Both the position numbers and the translations under genes were made by a program. Under the pieces are notes generated by a model that saw only the letters and a program-made list of their open reading frames with translations, ran no database searches and was not told the DNA's origin. A DNA stretch of 64,000 bases from Telmatactis stephensoni. Its lineage: Eukaryota > Cnidaria > Anthozoa > Actiniaria > Isophelliidae. Of the stretch, positions 50,696 to 60,982 are shown in pieces. The stretch lies in contig JALIZF010001495.1 of the NCBI GenBank assembly GCA_029948255.1, positions 291,711 through 355,710 of the forward strand. The letters run 5' to 3'. Within the stretch, counting starts at the first letter, position 1; each line of letters opens with the position of its first letter.

Positions 50696-51184
50696 TTTCG
50701 TGCGTAGTTGAGCACTCTTGAAAATGTCCAAAATTGAACGTCTCCGCGCGAAAGTGGCTTTTTTGAAATTTTAGAAAATGTGCTAAAATGCACTTTATCG
50801 AGGTTAAAATGTGCTTTCTTACGAGACAATTCACTATTTTATCTTCTACTAAAATGCTGCTAACTCTAGATCTGAGTCTGCGTGGATTTATTTCTGAGAC
50901 GGTTGTTATGGGACTAATGAAATAATCCATTCTCGTTCACTGAAATGAACCCTGAAATGATCCCCCTGAATATCTTTGTTATGTATATACAACCAGGAGG
51001 GAGGCTAGGAGATGTCTCTAGGCAAACGGCTTCAGCGTTGTTTCCTTTCATGACGTCACAATAGTTTTCACAGAGGCCGAACGAAACGCATAGAAGGAAA
51101 TCCAAGTAATCATGCAGCGTCCAAAATATCCATGTTTTGGCTAAAATCCGACTTACAACTCATGTCCTAAAGCGGAGAAGGTAT

Positions 51185-51323
51185 TGTAATGTGTTAACGT
51201 ACCCCTCCCTAGAGGGGACGATTTGTAATCACCTCGTGGTCGGTTCGCGAGTCATGTTGTAGTTGTTAGAAGGTATATGTCCGAATAAAGATAAGTTAAA
51301 GACCCAAAAAGTAGTACGTTACA
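51185..51323 (+). repeat. 5' LTR
   Basis: Begins TGTAATGTG and ends CGTTACA (TG...CA). Contains AATAAA at 51284-51289, a likely polyadenylation signal. Unusually short for a gypsy LTR. Confidence 0.95.
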
Positions 51324-51342
51324 CTGGTGGCAGCGACACAAA

Positions 51343-52659
51343 ATGTCTCTTATGGAACTAACGCCTGTGAGATCAAGACCTGAGTCAAGGAACCCGTTCG
51401 ACAGCGGAATTAAAAGCGAAAGTGACGGTCAGACGACCGCTAAAGAATTTTCACACAACGTAAACATGATGGAATCGACGCCAATACAATCAAAAAATCC
51501 ATTCTCCAGAGATTTAACAGATTTCTTTCAAATGGAAACGACAACAAATCCATTCAAAAAAGATCTAACAGATGTCTTTCAAATGCAAACAACAAATCCA
51601 AGGAATCCCTTCAAAACTGAGAATCAAACAAGTGAGTCGATCGGCGCGAAGCGACCCAAACAAATCAAGAAACCAATCAAACTACCCGATGATTATAATG
51701 GAAGTACTTCACTGAGAGATTACCTGAGACACTTCGATCGTTGTGCAGTCGTCAACGAGTGGAATACAGAAGAATCAGCGTTGTTTCTTTCGGCGGCGCT
51801 TCGAGGAGAAGCACAGAAAATTTTGCATGGCATGTCCGATGATGATTGCAGAAACTATCAAAAACTCGTCGCCCGATTGGAAGCTCGCTATGGTGTTGAG
51901 ACCCAGAAAGAACTGCATCAAGCTCGATTAACAAACAGGAGACAAAAGGACGGTGAAAGTTTGAAAAGTTTAGCTGCAGATGTAAGAGATATGTGCAATC
52001 TCGCTTACCAAGACATCCCCCCTGAGGCACAAGAACGCTTCTGTGTACAACATTTCGTGGATGCTATAAATGACAGGGACGATCGAATGAAGTTGAGACG
52101 AGACAAACCAAGTAACCTAGACGTCGCACTCGCATCTGCCTGCGAGTTAGAGGCATTTCGACAATTGGACAACAGCCTAAAATGCCGAGAACCAGCGATG
52201 ATTCGATCAGGGAAAACCATGTTTTCCGAAATAAACAAGATGGCGGCGCCACAGGAAGCCCAGCAACATTGGAACCAGAATTTAGATGAACTCCAGTCTT
52301 CACAAGGAACCCCAAAAGAGTTGAATTCAAATGAGTTTATACCAACACAACTGTCAAAAAAGCTGGATGAATTGAAAGCAACACAGGAAGCCCAACAACA
52401 GCTGTCTAAAAGGTTGGAAGAATTAAGGCTAGCACAGGAAGCCCAATTCAACTGTATTCAACAATTATCACAACAGATGCAGAAATGGTTCAAACCAGAT
52501 GATGTGAATCAAGGAAAGAAGCCAGAACAACAACCTACAAGAAACCAACAACCAGAGTGCTGGTTTTGCAAGAAAAAGGGCCATCTGAGACGAGATTGCA
52601 CTCTATGGAAACAGGAAAACGACAAGAGGGTGCTTCCGAATGCCCTGGGGAGTACCTAG
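51343..52659 (+). CDS. gag: Gag of the LTR retrotransposon
   Basis: 438 codons, starting 20 bp after the 5' LTR. The N-terminal part has repeated N-P-F-x-x-D-L-T-D-x-F-Q-M phrases (residues about 45-90). The retrotransposon capsid region follows (about 115-260). Then comes a predicted coiled coil with repeated LSKKLDELKATQEAQQQ-like units (about 325-385), and a CCHC zinc knuckle CWFCKKKGHLRRDC (406-419). The frame overlaps the pol frame by 103 bp, with pol in the -1 frame, so pol would be made by programmed -1 frameshifting. Confidence 0.9.
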   Translation: MSLMELTPVRSRPESRNPFDSGIKSESDGQTTAKEFSHNVNMMESTPIQSKNPFSRDLTDFFQMETTTNPFKKDLTDVFQMQTTNPRNPFKTENQTSESIGAKRPKQIKKPIKLPDDYNGSTSLRDYLRHFDRCAVVNEWNTEESALFLSAALRGEAQKILHGMSDDDCRNYQKLVARLEARYGVETQKELHQARLTNRRQKDGESLKSLAADVRDMCNLAYQDIPPEAQERFCVQHFVDAINDRDDRMKLRRDKPSNLDVALASACELEAFRQLDNSLKCREPAMIRSGKTMFSEINKMAAPQEAQQHWNQNLDELQSSQGTPKELNSNEFIPTQLSKKLDELKATQEAQQQLSKRLEELRLAQEAQFNCIQQLSQQMQKWFKPDDVNQGKKPEQQPTRNQQPECWFCKKKGHLRRDCTLWKQENDKRVLPNALGST

Positions 52660-54134
52660 ACGTCCAGGATAAAGGGCAACAAGAAAACATTGACACTGAA
52701 CTTACCCAACATGATACAGTACGAGTATCGTCACGTGGTCTTTGTGGTTTATACGTTAAAGGATTTGTGAACAATGTTTGTGTGAACTGGCTGGTGGACA
52801 CTGGAGCAGCCAGATCTATTGTTTCAAAGAGAATAACAGAAACTTTTGTTGAAAATTTTTTTAGAAATTATGATGAACCTTGCCATCACATTTTTCTTGC
52901 TGATGGTAGAAAGATTGAAACATGTGGTTCAGGATTTATAACCCTTGTAATTGGTCAACAAGTCTTGCAAGCAAAGGTGCTCGTTGCAGATATTTCTGAT
53001 GAAGCTATTCTAGGAATGGACATTCTAATACAGGCAAACGCTGTGGTAGACATTGTTCAAGGAACAGTAACACTTAATGGTGAATCTATTGACTGTGTTG
53101 ATCAAGAAAATCAGCCATTGAGCTGTCGTTGTGTGATTCGTCGTTCAACCATTATTGCACCAAGTTCAGAAGTAATAGTCTATGGAGATTTAATACAGAG
53201 AAGAAAAGATAAGGTCACAACATCGTCTGACATACGCATCATAGAACCGTTGAACAACTCCCGTTTATCAAGCAAAGGCCTTTTTGTTGCACGAACACTG
53301 GTACACGTTGATAATACTGTTCCTATACGCATAGTCAATTTAAGTGAAGAACCTCAAACAGTTGGAGCCAACACCACCATTGCCTTAGCAAAACCAGTTG
53401 ATTCTGTCCAAGATTTTGAATTGCCGGATGTTTGCGAGGAAGTTCAAGAGGAGAGCAACCGTGACAAAGCTGAACTTCCAGAACCGTTGAAAGAGATGCT
53501 AAAAAGTGGTCTTAATAGTCAAGAGGAAATGAAAGCAAAGGAGCTGTTGTACAAGTACAAGCACATTTTTTCACTTTCAGATAATGACGTTGGCAGATGT
53601 GATCTTATTCAACACAAAATCGACACTGGAACAGCAACTCCAATTAGACAAGCTCCTCGTAGGACACCACCTTGGAAACAGTCAGAGATCGAGCGACAGG
53701 TAAATCATTTGCTCGAAAAAGGCATGATCCAGGAATCTACCAGCCCTTGGGCATCAAGCGTCGTACTAGTGACCAAAAAGGATGGAAGTCAAAGATTGTG
53801 TGTGGACTACAGACAGCTCAACAAGGCAACAGTGCAAGACGCATTTCCCCTTCCGAATATCAATGATTCACTAGACTGTTTGTCTGGATCTCAGTGGTTC
53901 TCGACATTAGACATGGCTTCTGGATATTGGCAAGTGGAAATGGACCCTAGTACAAAGTACAAATCTGCATTTGTCACGAGCAACGGTCTGTTCGAATGGA
54001 ACGTGTTACCCTTCGGGTTAAGTACGGCACCTGGAACCTTCGAAAGACTTATGACTTTAGTACTCAAAGGACTTCAGTTCAAAATATGTTTGTGTTATTT
54101 AGACGATATAATTGTTTTTGCAAACTCCTTTTGA
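52557..54134 (+). CDS. pol: Pol part 1: protease and reverse transcriptase
   Basis: 525 codons. The aspartic protease motif D-T-G-A lies at 81-84, with an L-G-M-D-I flap-side segment further on. Reverse transcriptase starts around residue 350 (SPWASSVVLVTKKDGS, RLCVDYRQLN, LPFGLSTAPGTF) and reaches the catalytic Y-L-D-D at 514-517. The frame stops eight residues later, where the reading continues in another frame after a short T run (about 54123-54130). This is either a real one-base lesion or a sequencing error. Confidence 0.9.
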   Translation: MLVLQEKGPSETRLHSMETGKRQEGASECPGEYLDVQDKGQQENIDTELTQHDTVRVSSRGLCGLYVKGFVNNVCVNWLVDTGAARSIVSKRITETFVENFFRNYDEPCHHIFLADGRKIETCGSGFITLVIGQQVLQAKVLVADISDEAILGMDILIQANAVVDIVQGTVTLNGESIDCVDQENQPLSCRCVIRRSTIIAPSSEVIVYGDLIQRRKDKVTTSSDIRIIEPLNNSRLSSKGLFVARTLVHVDNTVPIRIVNLSEEPQTVGANTTIALAKPVDSVQDFELPDVCEEVQEESNRDKAELPEPLKEMLKSGLNSQEEMKAKELLYKYKHIFSLSDNDVGRCDLIQHKIDTGTATPIRQAPRRTPPWKQSEIERQVNHLLEKGMIQESTSPWASSVVLVTKKDGSQRLCVDYRQLNKATVQDAFPLPNINDSLDCLSGSQWFSTLDMASGYWQVEMDPSTKYKSAFVTSNGLFEWNVLPFGLSTAPGTFERLMTLVLKGLQFKICLCYLDDIIVFANSF

Positions 54135-55221
54135 AGAACATTTAAGGCGATTGGAAGAAGTGTTCATGAGGATCGAGTCAGCAGGACTTAAGCTGAAGCC
54201 TACAAAATGTGAACTTTTCAAGAAAGAAACGACCTATCTGGGACACGTAGTGGGTGAAGGTGGAGTAAAGACAGATCCAAAGAAGATTGAGAAAGTGAAC
54301 AACTGGCCAGTACCTGAGACTCCCACAGAAGTGAAAAGTTTTCTTGGTCTTGCGTCATATTACAGACGCTTTGTACCAGGGTTCGCATCTATCGCGAAAC
54401 CACTTTACCAACTTACAGAAAACAATCTCAAGAGTTTTGAATGGACTGCTAGCTGTCACGAAGCTTTTGAACAATTGAAAGAATTGTTGACATCAGCACC
54501 AGTTCTTGCGTATCCACAAAGGGATGCAATCTTTATCCTTGATACAGATGCCAGCAACCATGGGATCGGCGCTGTGTTGTCACAATTACAGGATGGAGTG
54601 GAAAGACCAATATCTTATTGTAGCCGAACGCTGTCTAAGTCTGAGAGAAATTATTGTACTACGAGAAAGGAACTACTGGCCATCGTCGAGTTTTCAAAAC
54701 AGCAACGACACTACCTTCAAAACCGCAAGTTTCTAATTAGAACAGATCATGCACCACTTAGGTCTATCCTAAAGACTAAGGACCCAGAGGGACAGCTTGC
54801 CAGATGGATTGGATTTCTAAGCACACTGGACTTTGACATCGAGTATCGCCCAGGAAACAAGCACATTAATGCTGATGCTATGTCTAGAATTCCTTGTAAT
54901 GAACGATGCAAGTGGTGTCGGAGTTTCACAGAGCCGTCTACCGTCGAGATAGGAACGCAGACTGAGCTAGAAAACGACTCTACATCTATGGTCGATGGCA
55001 AGATGGAAAGTGAAACAACAACTGCATGTTCAACAGTGAAGATAGAGCCAGCATGGACAAGTCAATATTTGAGGGAAAAACAGTTGCAGGATGCTACCAT
55101 TAAGCATCTCATCAAAGCGAAAGAGTCATGTGCAGAACGTCCCTCGATGGGAGGATGTATCGATGAAGAGCAGTGCCATCAAAGCCCTTTGGTCGCAGTG
55201 GGGTCGCTTGGAGTTACGTGA
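54112..55221 (+). CDS. pol: Pol part 2: end of reverse transcriptase and RNase H
   Basis: 369-codon open segment in the next frame; its ATG is incidental because it continues the upstream polyprotein. It holds the thumb region of reverse transcriptase (TYLGHVVGEGG, VKSFLGLASYYRRFVPGF), then RNase H with catalytic acidic positions in ILDTDASNHGIGAVL, KELLAIVEF and IRTDHAPL. A second frame change lies between about 55100 and 55140, before the integrase. Confidence 0.88.
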   Translation: MFLQTPFEEHLRRLEEVFMRIESAGLKLKPTKCELFKKETTYLGHVVGEGGVKTDPKKIEKVNNWPVPETPTEVKSFLGLASYYRRFVPGFASIAKPLYQLTENNLKSFEWTASCHEAFEQLKELLTSAPVLAYPQRDAIFILDTDASNHGIGAVLSQLQDGVERPISYCSRTLSKSERNYCTTRKELLAIVEFSKQQRHYLQNRKFLIRTDHAPLRSILKTKDPEGQLARWIGFLSTLDFDIEYRPGNKHINADAMSRIPCNERCKWCRSFTEPSTVEIGTQTELENDSTSMVDGKMESETTTACSTVKIEPAWTSQYLREKQLQDATIKHLIKAKESCAERPSMGGCIDEEQCHQSPLVAVGSLGVT

Positions 55222-56821
55222 AGGTGTACTGTATCGTAAGTGGGAAAACGAAACTGGAGACAAAGTAACGTACCAGCTGATTTTACCCGAAAGTCTACGA
55301 GAAACAGCACTATACGCTCACCATAATCACACCACTGCCAGCCACAGAGGCATACAGAGGACCATACATGCACTACGACTGAGGTACTACTGGCCCGGAT
55401 TAACAGCGCAAGCATACAGATGGGTGCGTGGATGTCACGAGTGTGGAGCGAAGAAAAACTTCGGCAAGAAGCGTCGAGCTCCTCTGCAACAATACTCAGT
55501 CGGGACACCAATGGAACGCTTAGCAATGGACATTTTGGGACCCCTACCCATAACACCTCATAATAACCGGTATGTGTTAGTTGTTTCAGACTATTTTACC
55601 AAGTGGACAGAGGCGTATGCCCTCCCAGATCAGACTGCGGCAACTGTTGCAGAAACGCTTGTGTCTGAATTTGTGAGTCGATTTGGTGTTCCTCGTCAGA
55701 TCCACAGTGACCAAGGAACTAACTTCGAGTCCAAGCTCATGGAAGAGGTTTGCAAGCTATTAAACATCGAAAAGACAAGAACAACGCCACTACACCCGCA
55801 ATCTGACGGTCAAGTTGAGAGATTCAATAGAACCTTGGTAGAGATGCTTCGCGGCAAACTACAGCCAGATCAGAAGGATTGGGATCTGCAACTTCCGATG
55901 TGCATGATGGCCTACAGATCTGCAGTCCACGAAAGTACTGGATTCACACCCAACCAACTGATGCTTGGTCGTGAGGTTGAAGTACCACTAGATGTCATCA
56001 CACAACCACCGCCTGATGCACCACTTCCACCCATTGAGTACGTGGACGCTCTGCAAAAGAGGTTAACACAGGCATACGAAGACACCCGGTTGCATCTAAA
56101 ACAAGCCGCAGTGAGACAAAAGCGAAACTACGACAAGAAATTGGCTTGGAAGCCTCTACAGCCTGGTGATAGTGTATGGCTCCACAATGTTTGCCGCAAG
56201 AAGGGAAGGAACCCCAAACTTGATAACCCATGGGAAGGCCCATTTCTAGTCACTGGAAACCTATCAGATGTCGTTTATCGCATACAGAAAACTGCTCGTT
56301 CAAAACCAAAAGTAGTTCATGTCGACCGGCTTAAACCATATTTGGGACCACCCCTCAAAAGCTGGTTGGTAACACAGAATGCGAAGTCACCCGCACCACC
56401 ACACGATGAGGCAAAGAGCAAGACAAAAGAGACCACCGCCAAAATGCAACAGGAAGACAAAGTCAAAGGAACAACCAAGGCAACGCCAAAGGATGACGGA
56501 AAAGGGGAGAGGAAAAAGGCAAATGAGGCTGAGGGACAAGCAGAGATAGGTGAAACCGGAAAAAGTCAAAGAAAGACGAAGGTATCAGAAAAGGTCAAGG
56601 GAAATTCACAAAAGGAGAAAGCCCAAGTGGACAAGGAACAAACAGGGAGTGGACAAGTCCAAACAGTCACAGAACCCAAAGAAACCCCTAGAGATGAAAC
56701 ACAAAAGGAGCAGAACCCTGCAGATGTACATGGAAGACCCAAAAGAACAGTTAGACCACCAAACCGGCTTGGAGACTGGGTTTCCTCTGTGCATGCTAAG
56801 CTCACTTCTTGGAAAAATTAA
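55091..56821 (+). CDS. pol: Pol part 3: integrase with long charged tail
   Basis: 576-codon open segment. An HHCC zinc-binding motif (H-N-H-T-T-A-S-H, then C-H-E-C) is followed by the catalytic D-D-E core, with the aspartates in MDILG and HSDQGTNF and the glutamate in GQVERFNR. A GPY/F-type C-terminal segment (NPWEGPFLV, VVHVDRLKPYLGP) follows. The last 140 residues are rich in K, E, Q and T and end with GRPKRTVRPPNRLGDWV, a basic motif common at gypsy integrase ends. No chromodomain was recognised. Confidence 0.9.
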   Translation: MLPLSISSKRKSHVQNVPRWEDVSMKSSAIKALWSQWGRLELREGVLYRKWENETGDKVTYQLILPESLRETALYAHHNHTTASHRGIQRTIHALRLRYYWPGLTAQAYRWVRGCHECGAKKNFGKKRRAPLQQYSVGTPMERLAMDILGPLPITPHNNRYVLVVSDYFTKWTEAYALPDQTAATVAETLVSEFVSRFGVPRQIHSDQGTNFESKLMEEVCKLLNIEKTRTTPLHPQSDGQVERFNRTLVEMLRGKLQPDQKDWDLQLPMCMMAYRSAVHESTGFTPNQLMLGREVEVPLDVITQPPPDAPLPPIEYVDALQKRLTQAYEDTRLHLKQAAVRQKRNYDKKLAWKPLQPGDSVWLHNVCRKKGRNPKLDNPWEGPFLVTGNLSDVVYRIQKTARSKPKVVHVDRLKPYLGPPLKSWLVTQNAKSPAPPHDEAKSKTKETTAKMQQEDKVKGTTKATPKDDGKGERKKANEAEGQAEIGETGKSQRKTKVSEKVKGNSQKEKAQVDKEQTGSGQVQTVTEPKETPRDETQKEQNPADVHGRPKRTVRPPNRLGDWVSSVHAKLTSWKN

Positions 56822-57105
56822 AAGCAAAACAGAACATTCAGGCTACTATAATTGCAAGACTTACAGGACAATTAGCTAGGACTTTGAATTAGTTGATTCT
56901 ATGGAGTTACTTCATACTGCATTTGGACAGTGCACACCATGTGTAGCATGACGATTGCCACAAGAGGATCAAGTTCCCCAGAGAAATTCAAGAATGCTAA
57001 ATTTAGGGACAGACAACCCTTGTAACACAAACAATTGTGTAGACTGTTATTTGTTTCTGTTAGATTTTCCGCACTGGGTCAGTGCTTCTTTAAGAGGGAG
57101 GGCTA

Positions 57106-57244
57106 TGTAATGTGTTAACGTACCCCTCCCTAGAGGGGACGATTTGTAATCACCTCGTGGTCGGTTCGCGAGTCATGTTGTAGTTGTTAGAAGGTATATG
57201 TCCGAATAAAGATAAGTTAAAGACCCAAAAAGTAGTACGTTACA
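57106..57244 (+). repeat. 3' LTR
   Basis: 139 bp, identical to the 5' LTR. Preceded by a purine-rich tract (TTTAAGAGGGAGGGCTA) suited to plus-strand priming. Confidence 0.95.
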
Positions 57245-57847
57245 GTATGTAGTCGGCACTTGGGATGAAGTTCATCGAAATCGATAGATATTTTCAGAAA
57301 CGCTGATTTTAGCCATCTTTATTTATTGTTACCAAGATAACGCTGAACAGGCTAAAACTGCTATCGATAACCTACGAAGTGTCGTCAATGAAAAATCTAC
57401 TTCCAGACACCTTAATGGTTAAGGACACACAAGAGTTAGCGCGCAAAGTACATATTATCATGGCATCGTCAGAAAATTGACCGATGTTAACTCATACTTA
57501 AACTTGTTTAACACGTTCTATGTATGTGATCGAGTAAGTTCTAAGAGAACATTTTAAAAATCGCATGGAAGAACGAAGTGTGTCGTTGTCTGATTAACCT
57601 ATTGCTACTTCAATTCCATCTAACTGCAAATTCATTTTATCTCGTTCTATTTTGGTACGTAAATGAATGTAAATGATCTTTTTTTTTTCTTTTCACATTA
57701 ATGAACGTCCCCGTCACACGACCATCGGGGGCTTAATTTACCCGAAAGGGGTACCTTTGTACCTTTGCAGACTGAATTAAAGGCATATATATAATAGTGC
57801 ATGGATTGCAAATACTTGACTGACTGAAAGTAGAACGAGTTGAAGTA

Positions 57848-58140
57848 ATATTACACTGATTTAGCAAACACGACGTGACGTCAAAGAGGTTGCCGCACGC
57901 GCTGACGAACTTTGTTCGAAATGACCGTTGATGTCGCCACAGTCAAGAAGACGACGACGTGAAAACAAGCGAAATGGTGATCTAAACGTAGCGTCGCGAC
58001 GTCATCACGGTATTCACGTAACGAACAAAAGTGATATATTCGTCATCTCACGTCTTCATCTCGCGTCGCGTCGCGTTTGCTACATCAGAGTGTAACCTCG
58101 TTTCCAGGGCACTTTGTCTTCATTTGGGAACGAGGTTACC
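57848..58140. repeat. Foldback rich in CGTCGCG, with an adjacent hairpin
   Basis: TTACACTGATTTAGCAAACACGACG pairs loosely with CGTCGCGTTTGCTACATCAGAGTGTAA (58069-58096). It adjoins a small hairpin at 58092-58140 (GTAACCTCGTTTCC and GGGAACGAGGTTAC). Confidence 0.7.
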
Positions 58141-58178
58141 TTTATGACATTCTCTTTGCTCTGTCATCCACTGATGTA

Positions 58179-58588
58179 GACCCATATCACGCAAGCTTGA
58201 CATTATAAATTATTTAATTTATCGGAAAAAGGAATTCACTATCAAATTCATCACATTGATATTGATAAAACTGCAAAGTTTCGGGGAGATTGCTCTTGAA
58301 CTGACAAAGATCTGAATTTCTAAAACTTAGCATTTTTACAAAGAAATGTATGGTGGATGGGCATCACATGCCCGGCGAGCCTCGTTATCACGCTAAACAC
58401 AAACATTTCTTTATAAAAATCCCCCAAAAATATTGAAAAATATTGAAAAATTTATAACTTCGTCAGTTTAAGGGCAATCTTTACGAAACTCTGCAATTTT
58501 ATTAATATCGATGTGGTAAAATTGATATTGAATTCGTTTTTTCGATAAATAGAATATTTTATAATGTCACGCTAGCGTGATAAGGGTC
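58179..58588. mobile_element. 410 bp foldback with TA flanks
   Basis: GACCCATATCACGCAAGCTT on the left pairs with AGCGTGATAAGGGTC on the right; both arms continue with CATTATAAA and ATTTATCG motifs. TA at 58177-58178 and 58589-58590. Confidence 0.78.
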
Positions 58589-58607
58589 TATTGTGTCTCT
58601 AACTAAA

Positions 58608-58850
58608 ATCACAAGAAGGTTGACGGTTTTAATTTGAAGTATACATCTATATCTGAATATAAAATATATTGATGCCTTTAGCTTATAACAAAAAGTACTC
58701 TTACGATTTTGGCGTGAAAATATATTTTCCATATACGTTGTAAAGGCTCTAGAAACTGCTACAGTTAAATATAAGGAAATGTAGATTATGAGTTGACCTA
58801 ACTATTTGACATTAATGCATACATAAGACATCGCCAACCTTCTTGTGATG
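58608..58850. repeat. Short-armed inverted repeat
   Basis: ATCACAAGAAGGTTG and CAACCTTCTTGTGAT at the ends of 243 bp of AT-rich sequence. Possibly a MITE. Confidence 0.65.
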
Positions 58851-58958
58851 GACTTCATATTGACATACTACCTTGATATAATTGGAAATTAAACATTCCA
58901 TGAAGATTTCTATCTTTGATAATCAGTCTCTAATTGGCTGTTTGCTTCAAGTCTGACC

Positions 58959-60982
58959 TCAAAGCATTAACTTCAACACTGCACCAAGGATCAAGGGGAA
59001 CCATATCAATGCGGTCAACGAAGATCCCCTTCCTCGTTGTCCCTTGCCGACATCAGTGTAGTTTTCGGAAAATGTCGACGACGGGAGCATTGTTCCAGGC
59101 CAGTGAGGTCTTTCATGGCATTTACTCTTTAAATCTGTATCACAACAAGTTATCTTGCATTCGTGAACTGTAGCGTCTGTCTTGGAGAACATTCGACTAC
59201 AAATGGTTGGTTTGGCTGAATGAAACAAGAAAAGAAAGGAATCATTTACTGTCGATAAGGAATGAACACCCTCTCCCATCCTTCCCATTGTCCCAAGCAA
59301 TTCCCAGTAATTAAAAACAAAATACTCTCTATTCGATTTCTCATTTTGTTTTCTCGCTTGACATCCTTAATTGTTTGTTGTTTCTACCCTATACCAATGA
59401 TTATAACATAGCTATGACGCGCGCTCTGATGGGTCGAGTTGCGACTCCTTATGCGTGCGCGCTCGCTCACAGAAATGTGAGAAGAACGCAAATTTTGCTG
59501 CATGAAAATTGTTGCAAAATGAACCACATATTACATATATGCAAGATATATGGTATTGACACTTTTTAATAAAATGAGTAAAGGTTTCGTTTTTTATTTG
59601 AACTGATCTAATAGTAGTTGTTTTTTATCATGCGCGAGCATGATCTCGACAACAAAATTGTGCGCGCGATCAAAATTCTTACACAGTCAAAATAAGGTTT
59701 TTATTTAATTGGTTTTCAGGGTTAGTGTGTGTGTGTGGGAGGGGGAATTTTGTTTTGTGTTGTTTTTGGTTGTTGTTTTTTTTCTTTGTTTTGTTTTGTT
59801 TTGAGTGCCCAATGTCTCTTTGAGTGTTTTTCTTTCTAGTAAACCTAAAAGCAAATCGATGTTGATCCGCAACCTTATTCCGCGGTTGCTATGTGGCGTT
59901 CGTGACGTCAAAAAAGACAACAACGTTGAGCATGAATTCAAAACCTAAAACAATAGAGACATCCCCTCCCTCCTGAACGCCGCGACTATTAGCTAAAAAT
60001 CCATTTATTCTTATTTTGCCGTCGTTTTTTGCTCAATCTTCCCAAAGTTGGCATGGACAAATAACTTTATGATCTTAACATTTTAGGATAAAAATGTTTT
60101 GGATAAAGTAGTGGTCACGTGACTTTGTACCTCGCTTCGATGTATCCCAAAATTTTGAACTAAAATACACCGAATCGAAATATCGCAGCAAATTTGAATA
60201 ACTATTGTTTTACACTGACTAGCCTCTCATTCATGTGAAAACGCTTTTGTGTTTCAACGTGAACACGAGGCTAGTCAGTCCTGAACAATAGTTATTCAAA
60301 TTTGCCGCCATATTTCGATTCGGTGTATTTTAGTTCAAAATTTGGGATACATCGAAGCAAGGTCCAAAGTCACGTGACCACTGATGGTTATCAACAGTGT
60401 AGATAAAACGGTGTATTTCCATTCTTCTTAGTAAGAGGTAAAAGGATCTGCCTTAACACCTGAACTATAATATTGCTCATTTACGAGATATTTGCTTATG
60501 TTTGATTGATCAAGCTGGTCACGTGACCTATTTTGTACAACATCCTGTAAATGAGCAATGGTAGTTCGAATTAATTGTTAATGTTGATGTTAAAGATCAA
60601 GACAAACACCGAAATCTACATAGCACGTAACCGTCCTATACTTCTACCTATACTCGGTTCCAGTCCAATCGCGTGAACTTAGACGTCTAGACGACAACCC
60701 GTTATTTGAGGTTAAAAAGATGAAAAAAAAGGGGTGTATCTTGGCGATACTCACCGACAGAGTTGCTACAGTCTTTGCTCTTCGATCCACAATACCTTGC
60801 GTACCCTTTGTTAGTCTTGGTGACAACTTTTCCCGCGCTTTTTTCCCGGACGGTAACCATCATCTCAAATTTCAAGCACGTGTCGTATTCCTTGTCACAT
60901 TCGATCTCCTTCAAGTTATAACGACTTTCGCACTCCTTGTCGGAATTGTACGAAAAACATGAATAGCACTTGAGTGATGACA
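58959..60982 (-). CDS. Ly6/uPAR (LU) three-finger protein, GPI-anchored; 5' exon not found
   Basis: Two minus-strand exons: 60982-60755 (acceptor TTTTCAG, donor TCG/GTGAGT) and 59215-58959 (acceptor CATTCAG, to the stop). Both junctions are phase 1 and read through. The domain starts LKCYSCFSYNSDKEC, the usual opening of an LU domain, and closes with ECKITCCDTDLKSKC, matching the CC-x4-5-C-N-like end but with H after the final C (KCHE) in place of the canonical N. The C terminus ends with a hydrophobic helix (LTALIWFPLILGAVLKLML) after a small-residue stretch (RGRGSS), which fits a GPI-anchor signal. Such proteins are surface receptors, ligands or channel modulators; the role here is unknown. 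The signal-peptide exon must lie to the right of 60982 and was not identified. Confidence 0.8.
59216..60754. other. Intron of the Ly6-like gene
   Basis: Holds the large palindromic element at 60110-60382, GT- and T-rich runs near 59724-59800, and no coding sequence that could be supported. Confidence 0.65.
60110..60382. mobile_element. Palindromic MITE with over 110 bp arms
   Basis: AGTGGTCACGTGACTTTG on the left, complement on the right; arms include ATACACCGAATCGAAATAT, AAATTTGAATAACTATTGTT and GACTAGCCTC. Centre near CACAAAAGCG. It lies in the Ly6-like intron. Confidence 0.88.

Larger units (their letters stand above)
48139..51180. other. Intergenic, repeat-rich
   Basis: Contains MITEs, a LINE 3' fragment and an R1 copy, listed separately. 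A lysine-rich frame at 50127-50321 on the minus strand is A/T-run driven and has no support as a gene. Confidence 0.55.
51185..57244 (+). mobile_element. Full-length Ty3/gypsy-type LTR retrotransposon
   Basis: 6,060 bp element bounded by two 139 bp LTRs that are identical by base-by-base reading, flanked by GTAT at 51181-51184 and 57245-57248. Order is LTR, primer-binding-site region (TGGTGGCAGCGACAC from 51325), gag, protease, reverse transcriptase, RNase H, integrase, polypurine tract (AAGAGGGAGGG, about 57092-57102), LTR. Integrase after RNase H is the Ty3/gypsy order. No envelope-like frame is present. Identical LTRs mean recent insertion, yet pol has two frame changes. Confidence 0.95.
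57249..58958. other. Intergenic, three inverted repeats
   Basis: 3' flank of the retrotransposon and of the minus-strand Ly6 gene. Holds the elements at 57848-58140, 58178-58590 and 58608-58850. No gene seen. Confidence 0.6.

Noticed and set aside
52005..52451. 148-codon serine-rich antisense frame
   Set aside because: It is a shadow of the repetitive Gag coiled-coil region.
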